Shown here: piece by piece, positions 41,187 through 47,899 of the stretch
Layout: each line of letters starts with the position of its first letter
Position numbering within the stretch: the first letter of the stretch is position 1
Assembly (NCBI GenBank): GCA_947489705.1
Contig: CANLEQ010000011.1
Coordinates: 48,942 to 112,941, forward strand
Source: an uncultured Paracoccaceae bacterium
Lineage (GTDB): Bacteria > Pseudomonadota > Alphaproteobacteria > Rhodobacterales > Rhodobacteraceae
Direction of reading: 5' to 3'
DNA: 64,000 nucleotides
Position numbers and translations under genes: made by a program
The notes under the pieces: generated by a model
The model's database searches: none
Told to the model about the DNA's origin: nothing
The model's input: the letters and a program-made list of their open reading frames with translations, nothing else

Positions 41187-41921
41187 ATGGCGAACACGCA
41201 TCGATTGGAAGCCAGCATGTCGCGGCGCGCCGATCTGTCGGCAGCGGAGCGGGCCGTTCTGCGTGCCCTGGCGGTGGAACGCACGGTCTACGCCCACGGG
41301 GACCGGATCGTCGCCGAGGGGGTCGCTCCGGACGGCAGTTGCCTGCTGGTCGACGGCATGGCGATGCGGTCGCACCGGATCGGCGGGTCCGAGCGGGTCA
41401 TCAGCGCCCTTCACGTGCCCGGCGATTTCATCGATCTTCATTCCTTCCTGCTGCAGCATATCGATCACGACATCCTCGCCGTGGGCCCCTGTACGGTCGA
41501 GTTCGTCGCCGCCGCGGACCTGGAGGCGATCACGCAGGATCACCCGCATCTCGCTCGGCTGCTGTGGCTCGATACGCTGATCGACGCTAAGATTCACCGT
41601 GTCTGGGTCACCACGCGTGCTGCACTACGTGGCACACAACGGGTCGGGCACCTTCTGTGTGAGTTGCACGCTCGAATGCATGCGGTGGGACTGGTCTTTG
41701 CAGATGGCTTTGCAATACCTCTCGACCAGCGTGGGATCGCCGAGGCGTTAGGGTACTCCGTGGTTCATGTGAACCATGCGGTCCGAGACCTTCGAGCCGA
41801 GGGATTGCTGGAATGGGAGCGTGGGCACGTGCGGCTGCCCGATCCCGGCCGGTTGAGGAGCTATTCCGGCTTCGATCCTGCCTATCTCGAGCTCCGACAA
41901 CCGCGCGACCGCGAGCCATAA
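41187..41921 (+). CDS. Crp/Fnr-family transcriptional regulator
   Basis: The 244-residue protein is a close paralogue of the regulator at 4693-5418: a cyclic-nucleotide-type sensor domain (about 30-140, SALHVPGDFIDLHSFLL) and a winged helix (about 155-230, GYSVVHVNHAVRDLRAEGLL). It has no Fnr-type N-terminal cysteine cluster. The start follows AAGGAG. It is the first gene before the 42000-46651 operon, with a 78-base gap, and may control it. The shared IDHD and TLIDAKIHRVW segments with the paralogue suggest the same type of signal. Confidence 0.85.
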   Translation: MANTHRLEASMSRRADLSAAERAVLRALAVERTVYAHGDRIVAEGVAPDGSCLLVDGMAMRSHRIGGSERVISALHVPGDFIDLHSFLLQHIDHDILAVGPCTVEFVAAADLEAITQDHPHLARLLWLDTLIDAKIHRVWVTTRAALRGTQRVGHLLCELHARMHAVGLVFADGFAIPLDQRGIAEALGYSVVHVNHAVRDLRAEGLLEWERGHVRLPDPGRLRSYSGFDPAYLELRQPRDREP

Positions 41922-41999
41922 ACTATTTTACTTATAGGTTGCCGGCTCACCGGCCCGGCTATCTGACGTCTTGCGGATCGACCGCATGCGGAGGGACGG

Positions 42000-43148
42000 A
42001 TGGGCCACCACGATTGTGGAACGACAGCATTGGGAGCGACCGCACCAAGCGATGCGATCCTTGCCCTGCTCGACCGCCTACGCATATCTTCCGATTCGGC
42101 AGCGCGGGAACTGCCCGACCTTGGCGGCGCGCTCGACATGCTCCGGTCGGCGGGCATCTTGAGGTCCGTTCTGCCCGCGCCGGAGGGGGCCGGCGTCGGC
42201 TGGGCGCCGGAGGAAGCGGTGGCTCTGTCGGACCTGTTGCGCCGCGTGGGCGCAGCCGACCTTGCGCTGGCCCGCCTGCTCGAAGGGCACATCAACGCCG
42301 CGATCCTCGTCGAGATACATGCCGAGCGCCCCGCGCGGGACGCGATGCGCGCGGCGGTGCGCGACGACGCGCTTCTCGGTGTCTGGAGCGCGGACGGTCC
42401 CAAGCCGCTGGAATGGGTGAACCGCATCGAGGGTGGTGTTCGGCTGTCGGGGGCCAAGCGCTTTGCCTCGGGGCTCGGCCATGTCGATCTTGCGCTGGTG
42501 ACGGCGCGGGCGGCGGCGGGCGCACCGGCGCGGATGTTCCTCGTGCCTGCGGGCGATCCCGCGCGCCACGATCACGACGCCTGGACCGCGTCCGCCATGC
42601 GCGCGTCCCGCTCGGGCGGGTTCGACGCCACCGGGATCGTCCTCGACGAGACGGGCTGCGTTGGCCCGGCGGGCGCGCTGATGACCGAACCGTGGTTCGA
42701 GGGCGGCGTGTGGCGCTACTGTGCCGCTCATGTCGGGGGTGCCGAAGGCTTGATAGAACGCTGGACCGTGCAGCTCGGACACATGGGGCGACTAGACGAC
42801 CCGGTTCAGCGTGACCGGCTCGGTCGCGCGATGGCCGAGGTCGTCGCGGCCCGCGCCGTGGTCGAGGCCGCTGCCGTGGCAGTGGATGGGTCGACCGAAG
42901 CACTGCCCGACGCGGTAGAGCGGTCGGTTGCCCATGCCCTGATGGCGCGCGAGGCCGTCGAGGGAGCGTGTATCCGCATCCTCGCGCTCTGTGAGCGCAG
43001 TCTCGGGATGGCCGCGCACGACCTGCAGGGACCGGTGGACCGAATGCGGCGCGATCTGTCGCTGTTCCTGCGCCAGGCGGGACCGGACGCGAAACTCGAC
43101 CGGGCCTTGGGGACGGCGCTCGACGTTGGCCCGGGGGGCCTGCGATGA
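42000..43148 (+). CDS. Acyl-CoA dehydrogenase-like flavoprotein
   Basis: The 382-residue protein has the acyl-CoA dehydrogenase layout: an alpha-helical N-terminal domain (about 15-115), a central beta domain with LLGVWSADGPKPLEWV and RIEGGVRLSGAKRFASGLGH (about 125-160), and a C-terminal helical bundle from about 235. The usual catalytic Glu in the last domain is not obvious by eye, and the protein is divergent, so it may act on a non-CoA or carrier-bound substrate. It starts a tight operon: its stop overlaps the next start by ATGA at 43145-43148. GGAGGGA precedes the ATG. Confidence 0.72.
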   Translation: MGHHDCGTTALGATAPSDAILALLDRLRISSDSAARELPDLGGALDMLRSAGILRSVLPAPEGAGVGWAPEEAVALSDLLRRVGAADLALARLLEGHINAAILVEIHAERPARDAMRAAVRDDALLGVWSADGPKPLEWVNRIEGGVRLSGAKRFASGLGHVDLALVTARAAAGAPARMFLVPAGDPARHDHDAWTASAMRASRSGGFDATGIVLDETGCVGPAGALMTEPWFEGGVWRYCAAHVGGAEGLIERWTVQLGHMGRLDDPVQRDRLGRAMAEVVAARAVVEAAAVAVDGSTEALPDAVERSVAHALMAREAVEGACIRILALCERSLGMAAHDLQGPVDRMRRDLSLFLRQAGPDAKLDRALGTALDVGPGGLR

Positions 43149-43843
43149 GCTCCCGGCCGCCCGAAAACCTGCTGGGCGAAGTGGCGATGCTGGTGCTCGC
43201 GCCGCATCCGGACGACGAATCGCTGGGCTGTGGTCTGCTGCTCGCCGAACGCTGGTACCGGGGGCTGCCCACGCATGTCGCCTGCCTGACTGATGGTGCC
43301 GCTTCCCATCCCGGGTCGCGCGACTGGCCGGGCCCGCGGCTCGCGGCCCTGCGTCGCGACGAGTTGTCGAGGGCCGTCCGCTGTCTCGGGGGCGATCCGG
43401 TGCGCGACATCACCTGGCTCGGCCACCCCGACGCCGGGTTGCACCGGTTGCACGCGCCGGGGGGTGATCTTGCGCGCGACTTGACGAGGCTGGTGGACAG
43501 TCTCGGGGCGGGGGCCGTCCTCACCGCCTCGTCCGACGATCCGCATTGCGACCACGTCGCATGCGCCGAGGCTGCCCGCCGCATCGCAGCACAGCGCCCC
43601 GGCCTGCGTCTCTGGTCCTATGCCGTCTGGTCGCGCTGGCATGGCTGGTCCGGCGGCACCGAAGTAGCTGGCCTGCAGCTGGACCTGCCGCACCGGCGAC
43701 CGGCCAAACGCGCGGCGATCCATGCGCATCGCAGCCAGATGGGCCTCGTGGTGCGCGACGACCCGCACGGCTTCGCCATGCCACCGGGCTTCGCCGACCG
43801 GTCCTGCGCCGAGGCCGAAATTTTCGCGCAGGTGCGGCCATGA
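43145..43843 (+). CDS. PIG-L-family (LmbE-type) N-deacetylase
   Basis: The 232-residue protein has the zinc-binding motif HPDDE (residues 21-25, in VLAPHPDDESLGCG), the second motif HCDHVACAEA (about 139-148), and the MGLVVRDDPHG tail. Relatives remove N-acetyl groups from GlcNAc-containing small molecules (MshB of mycothiol, BshB of bacillithiol, PIG-L of GPI anchors). It overlaps its neighbours on both sides by four bases (ATGA), between an acyl-CoA dehydrogenase-like protein and a methyltransferase, so it should act on a shared, probably glycosylated intermediate. The substrate is not known. Confidence 0.82.
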   Translation: MSSRPPENLLGEVAMLVLAPHPDDESLGCGLLLAERWYRGLPTHVACLTDGAASHPGSRDWPGPRLAALRRDELSRAVRCLGGDPVRDITWLGHPDAGLHRLHAPGGDLARDLTRLVDSLGAGAVLTASSDDPHCDHVACAEAARRIAAQRPGLRLWSYAVWSRWHGWSGGTEVAGLQLDLPHRRPAKRAAIHAHRSQMGLVVRDDPHGFAMPPGFADRSCAEAEIFAQVRP

Positions 43844-44421
43844 CGCCCGCGGACCTCGCGTATCTGTACGGTCTTTATGCATCGACCGACGATCCGTGGG
43901 ATTTTCGGCAATCCCCCTACGAAGCGGAGCGCTTCGCCATGGTTGCGCGCGCCCTGCCGCGGGCGCGATACGAGGCCGTGCTGGAGATCGGGTGCGGCAA
44001 CGGCGAGCTTGCGCGCCGGATCGCCCCGCGCTGCGCATCCTATACCGGGCTGGACGCGGTGCCAGCGGCACTGGCGGCAGCGCGCGCGACCGTACCGACG
44101 GGCCGGTTCGTGGAAGCGTTCCTTCCCTGCGCCCTGCCCGAACCGCCGGGCGGAGCGGGCTACGACCTCGTGATCCTGAGCGAGATTCTATATTTCCTCG
44201 ACCAATCCGCCATCGCGCGGATCGCCGGGGATCGCAACCGGGATCATCCCGCGGCGGACGTCGTCTGCGTGACATGGCGCGGCGAGACGGGCCACGCGCT
44301 GAGCGGGGACGATGCGGTCGCGGTCTTCGCGGCTGTCACCGACCGGCACTGCCGGACGCCGCATACCACCGATGGCTACCGGATCGCCATTTTCGCCCCG
44401 CTCGAGAGGACCGGGTCGTGA
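43840..44421 (+). CDS. SAM-dependent methyltransferase (NodS-like)
   Basis: The 193-residue class I methyltransferase has an N-terminal helix region (DLAYLYGLYASTDDPWDFRQ), motif I VLEIGCGNGE (47-56), an acidic residue in YTGLDAVPAALAAA (motif II), and YDLVILSEILYFL (motif IV). The start region with DPW resembles NodS/NodS-like N-methyltransferases that act on deacetylated sugar amines. This would fit methylation of the amine freed by the adjacent PIG-L deacetylase; that link is an inference. It overlaps the deacetylase by ATGA and the glycosyltransferase by GTGA. Confidence 0.8.
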   Translation: MTPADLAYLYGLYASTDDPWDFRQSPYEAERFAMVARALPRARYEAVLEIGCGNGELARRIAPRCASYTGLDAVPAALAAARATVPTGRFVEAFLPCALPEPPGGAGYDLVILSEILYFLDQSAIARIAGDRNRDHPAADVVCVTWRGETGHALSGDDAVAVFAAVTDRHCRTPHTTDGYRIAIFAPLERTGS

Positions 44422-45281
44422 CGCGGGCGGTCGCCGTCATTCCAGCCCGCGATGAGGCGGATCGCCTGCTGAAGGCACTCTCCTCCCTTCGACGCGAGGG
44501 TCTCGCCGCACTTGTGGTCGCCAATGGCTGCACCGATGCCACGGCGGAACTGGCCCGGGCCGAGGGAGCTACAGTCATCGAGACACCCGCGCTTGTAGGT
44601 GGTGTCGGTGCGGCGCGGGCCATCGGCCTCGAAGCCGCGCTGGATCGCGGAGCGCGCATTCTGTTCACCACGGATGCCGACTGCACGCTCGCGCCCGGCT
44701 GCGTGGCCGCGGTGTCGCGGGCGCTCGAGCGTGCCGATGCCGTCTTCGGCCGGGTCGTGCCTGAAAAGACCGAGTTCGCAAGCCTGCCGAGGTTGGTCCA
44801 ACGGCACGGCTCCGCCGAGGACCGGCGCGACAGCCTACGGGCCCTGATCGCCTCCGCAGTCGCGAAACGCCAGTGGGACCCGTTTCCGGCGCACGGCCAA
44901 AATCCGGGTGCGCTGATCGCCTGGCGCGCCTCGACTTACCGCGCCGTCGGCGGCATCCATCCGGTATCGTGCCATGAGGACCGCCGGATGGCCGCTGCGC
45001 TGATCGGTCGTGGCCTTCGGATCGCGCGGCCTTGGGATGCCGTGGTCGTCGCCTCCTGCCGTCTGCGCGGTCGAGCACCCGGCGGAATGGCCGACACGAT
45101 CGCAGAACGAACCCTCGCTGGCACGCGCCTCGCCGCCAATGCCGTTGCCCTCGAACGCGAATGCGCCGGGCTCGAACGACGCCTGGCCGCATTGGTGCCC
45201 CGCGCCGACTGGCCAAGCCTTCCTTCACTGTCCACCAAAGGAGACGACAATGTTCCATCATTCCAGCAAGCTTCAGTATGA
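44418..45281 (+). CDS. Family 2-type glycosyltransferase
   Basis: The 287-residue protein begins at a GTG (44418) that overlaps the methyltransferase stop. It shows a GT-A fold: AVIPARDEADRLLKALSSL (about 6-24), VVANGCTDATAELA, and the metal-binding DxD in TTDADCT (D86, D88). Later GQNPGALIAWRASTYRAVGG and HEDRRMAAALIGRG (about 197) follow, as in processive and single-transfer GT2 enzymes. No membrane helix is seen, so it acts at the cytoplasmic side. It shares 32 bases with the Mn-catalase gene. Confidence 0.83.
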   Translation: MTRAVAVIPARDEADRLLKALSSLRREGLAALVVANGCTDATAELARAEGATVIETPALVGGVGAARAIGLEAALDRGARILFTTDADCTLAPGCVAAVSRALERADAVFGRVVPEKTEFASLPRLVQRHGSAEDRRDSLRALIASAVAKRQWDPFPAHGQNPGALIAWRASTYRAVGGIHPVSCHEDRRMAAALIGRGLRIARPWDAVVVASCRLRGRAPGGMADTIAERTLAGTRLAANAVALERECAGLERRLAALVPRADWPSLPSLSTKGDDNVPSFQQASV

Positions 45282-46074
45282 GGTACGGGTCGATACCCCC
45301 GACCCCGTTTTCGCCAAGTACCTCCAGCAGGCGATCGGCGGCATTGAGGGCGAGATCCGCGTGGCAATGCAGTACTTCTTCCAGGCCATGGGCGCGCGCG
45401 GCGACGCGAAATACCGTGACATGCTGATGATGACCGCCACAGAAGAGTTGAGCCACATCGAGTTCCTCGGTCACGCAGTCGCGCTGAACCTCGAAGGCGC
45501 ACCGGTCTCGGTGCAGGAAGAGGCTGCGAAGGACCCCGTCGTTCACGCGATCATGGGCGGGGCCAACCCGCGACATATTCTCAGCTCGGGGCTGTCGGCC
45601 ATGCCTGTGAACGCCAACGGTGTGCCCTTCGACATGAGCCATGTCTATGCCACCGGCAATCTCGCCGCGGATATGATGGCCAACGCCACCGCCGAGTCGG
45701 GTGGGCGGGTCTTGGCCAGTCGCCTTTACAACATGACCGACGATGCCGGGATGAAGGACATGCTGTCCTTCCTCATCGCGCGCGACACGATGCACCAGCA
45801 GCAGTGGCTCGCGGTGATCGAGGAACTGGGTGGCTGGAACCAGCAGCTGCCGATTCCGAACTCGACGCCCGAAGAGCACGAGGCGACGGAGCACAGCTAC
45901 TACTTCCTCAACACCTCGCTGGATGAGCCGACGCCCGAAGGGCGCTGGACCTCCGGTCCCTCCCTGGACGGTCGCGCCGAGTTCTCGGCGAAGGACAAGG
46001 TCGAGCCGCTCGGCCAAAAGCCCGATCTCGGCAAGGCCCGTCCGGGGACCGGCACGCAGACCGAACAGCAGTGA
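45250..46074 (+). CDS. Manganese catalase
   Basis: The 274-residue protein is a dimanganese catalase. MFHHSSKLQYEVRVDTPDP at the start is diagnostic, and the metal ligands fall at E35, E66, H69, E149 and H182, matching the known ligand positions of the Lactiplantibacillus enzyme closely. It disproportionates H2O2 in the cytoplasm without heme. AAAGGAG precedes the ATG at 45250. The start lies inside the last 32 bases of the glycosyltransferase gene, so the stress enzyme is embedded in the glycosylation operon. The acidic, low-complexity C-terminus (about 225-274) is normal for the family. Confidence 0.92.
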   Translation: MFHHSSKLQYEVRVDTPDPVFAKYLQQAIGGIEGEIRVAMQYFFQAMGARGDAKYRDMLMMTATEELSHIEFLGHAVALNLEGAPVSVQEEAAKDPVVHAIMGGANPRHILSSGLSAMPVNANGVPFDMSHVYATGNLAADMMANATAESGGRVLASRLYNMTDDAGMKDMLSFLIARDTMHQQQWLAVIEELGGWNQQLPIPNSTPEEHEATEHSYYFLNTSLDEPTPEGRWTSGPSLDGRAEFSAKDKVEPLGQKPDLGKARPGTGTQTEQQ

Positions 46075-46079
46075 TCTCC

Positions 46080-46104
46080 CGCCCCCGGCACGACGCCGGG
46101 GGCG
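46080..46104 (+). terminator. Hairpin between Mn-catalase and YetF-like gene
   Basis: CGCCCCCGGC (46080-46089) and GCCGGGGGCG (46095-46104) form a perfect 10-pair stem with the loop ACGAC. There is no T-run, so it is more likely an attenuator or mRNA-stabilising hairpin than a full stop before the gene at 46127. Confidence 0.5.
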
Positions 46105-46126
46105 AGGTACACAAGGACAATAGCAT

Positions 46127-46651
46127 ATGTTTTTCGACGACGAAGGCGCTTACTGGCATATCCCCGTAGCGGTTATCTTGGGGTTCTTGCTACTGCTCTT
46201 CCTGCTCCGGCTGTCCGGCAAGCGGACGGTCGCGCAGTTCAACATGTACGACATAATTCTGGCCTTCACGGTCGGGTCCGTCCTGAGCTCCTTCATCATT
46301 CTCGACAATGTGGCCTTTCTCGATGCTGCGATCGCCTTAGCGTCCTTGATCGCCATGGATTACGTGATCTCTCTCGTCATCATGAAGTTTGATGGCGTCC
46401 GAAAGCTCGTGCGGTCGCAACCCGCGTTGCTGGTCTTCAAGGGAGAGCTGCAGCACACGAACATGCGCTGGGAACGGGTTGTCGAGGACGAGGTCCTGAT
46501 GTTCATGCGCCAGCGCGGCGTGGATCGGCTGTCGCATGTGTCCGCGATGATCATCGAGCCGGCGGGGGACGTTTCGGTATTCAGCGACGCGCAGGATCAC
46601 GGCGATGTCGCCAAGAGCCTGCAGAGATCCGGCGTGGACATTCCGAGCTAG
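46127..46651 (+). CDS. DUF421/YetF-family membrane protein
   Basis: The 174-residue protein has three N-terminal membrane segments (about 10-28, 45-62 and 65-85), the family core RLSGKRTVAQFNMYDIILAF, and a C-terminal cytoplasmic domain with PALLVFKGELQHTNMRWERV. It is a paralogue of the protein at 15117-15650. The function is unknown; homologues occur with general-stress genes. It follows the Mn-catalase gene by 52 bases, across a hairpin, and may be partly co-transcribed. Confidence 0.8.
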   Translation: MFFDDEGAYWHIPVAVILGFLLLLFLLRLSGKRTVAQFNMYDIILAFTVGSVLSSFIILDNVAFLDAAIALASLIAMDYVISLVIMKFDGVRKLVRSQPALLVFKGELQHTNMRWERVVEDEVLMFMRQRGVDRLSHVSAMIIEPAGDVSVFSDAQDHGDVAKSLQRSGVDIPS

Positions 46652-46824
46652 GATCCACGCGCCGCGGGTCCTAATGACAGGCAGGGGATTTTCTGCTCAT
46701 GCAAAATACTGCGGGACGGCATTCGGTAAAATGGGCTCGAACCGCCATTTCGCCGCAGGTTCCACGAATGGCCGTTTCAGCGCTCAGGTAGGATCAGAAC
46801 GGAGCGCAGGCGACGAGCTATGCT

Positions 46825-47834
46825 TAGGTGTTTAGTCCCGCGGTGTGGTGGCAGACTGCCATTACCTGAGGAAAGGGACGCGCTATGGGCCAAGTTCTGC
46901 ACGGGAGCGCCACGACCACGCACGCCGTCCGAGCTGCGATACAGCGATCGCAAGCTTCGGCCTCGGAGTTAGCCGAGCGGTATGGCCTCAACGAGAAGAC
47001 GGTCCGCAAGTGGCGCAAGCGATCTACCGTCGAGGACGCACGGATGGGGCCGAAGGAGGTCCGCTCGTCCGTGCTCTCTCCTGAGCAGGAGGCGATGTGT
47101 GTCGCCTTCCGCCGCCACACGCTGCTGCCGCTCGACGACTGCCTCTACGCGCTCCAGGCCTCCATCCCGCATCTCAGCCGGTCGGCCCTGCACAGGCTGT
47201 TCCAACGCCACGACATCAGCCGCCTGCCGGAGATCGAGGGCGATAAGCCCAAGCGCTCCAAGTTCAAGCGCTACTCCATCGGCTACCTGCACATCGACAT
47301 CGCCGAACTGCGGACCGAGGAAGGCAAGTTCTGGATGTTCGTGGCCATCGACCGGACGTCCAAGTTCGCCTTCGCCAAGCTGGTCCCCAAGGCCGGCAAG
47401 ATGGCGGCGGCCGCCTTCCTGCGCGAGGTGGTCGAGGCACTTCCCTACCGGGTTCACACAGTTCTCACCGATAACGGCATCCAGTTCACCAATCGCAAGA
47501 AGGACCAATGCGCCTTCGCCCACGCCTTCGGTATTGCCTGCGCCGAGCACGGCATCGAGCATCGGCTGACGAAGGTGAACCACCCTTGGACGAACGGCCA
47601 GGTCGAGCGGATGAACCGCACGATCAAGGAGGCTACCGTGAAGCGATACCACTACGGCAGCCACGACCAGCTCCGCACCCATCTCGCCGACTTCATCGCA
47701 GCCTACAACTTCGCCCGGCGCCTCAAGACCCTACGCGGCCTCACGCCATACGAACACGTCGTCAAATGCTGGACCGAAGAACCAGATCGGTTCAAGATTA
47801 ATCCGCGCCACCACATGCCGGGACCGAACACCTA
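46825..47834 (+). mobile_element. IS481-family insertion sequence
   Basis: Imperfect terminal repeats TAGGTGTTTAGTCCCG (left) and TAGGTGTTCGGTCCCG (right, read inward) bound an element of about 1.0 kb with a single intact transposase gene, whose stop codon lies in the right terminal repeat. No clear target duplication is visible (left flank GAGCTATGCT, right flank GTGGCCATCA), so the exact ends may differ by a few bases. Confidence 0.8.
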
Positions 47835-47835
47835 G
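46885..47835 (+). CDS. IS481-family transposase
   Basis: The 316-residue transposase has an N-terminal helix-turn-helix (ASELAERYGLNEKTVRKWRK) and a DDE core: Asp in GYLHIDIAELRTEEGKFW, Asp in VLTDNGIQFTN and Glu in WTNGQVERMNRTIKEATV. The C-terminal end FARRLKTLRGLTPYEHV is typical of the IS481 group. The frame is intact. The start at 46885 follows GAGGAAAGG. Confidence 0.9.
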   Translation: MGQVLHGSATTTHAVRAAIQRSQASASELAERYGLNEKTVRKWRKRSTVEDARMGPKEVRSSVLSPEQEAMCVAFRRHTLLPLDDCLYALQASIPHLSRSALHRLFQRHDISRLPEIEGDKPKRSKFKRYSIGYLHIDIAELRTEEGKFWMFVAIDRTSKFAFAKLVPKAGKMAAAAFLREVVEALPYRVHTVLTDNGIQFTNRKKDQCAFAHAFGIACAEHGIEHRLTKVNHPWTNGQVERMNRTIKEATVKRYHYGSHDQLRTHLADFIAAYNFARRLKTLRGLTPYEHVVKCWTEEPDRFKINPRHHMPGPNT

Positions 47836-47899
47836 TGGCCATCACACTGACTACTGCCGTCATCTTGTTATTCTCGGCCCTGGAAATATTCAGATTTTC

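Noticed and set aside
44665..46017. Long minus-strand open frame opposite the glycosyltransferase and Mn-catalase genes
   Set aside because: High G+C leaves long antisense frames; this one has no family similarity and the plus-strand genes are well supported.
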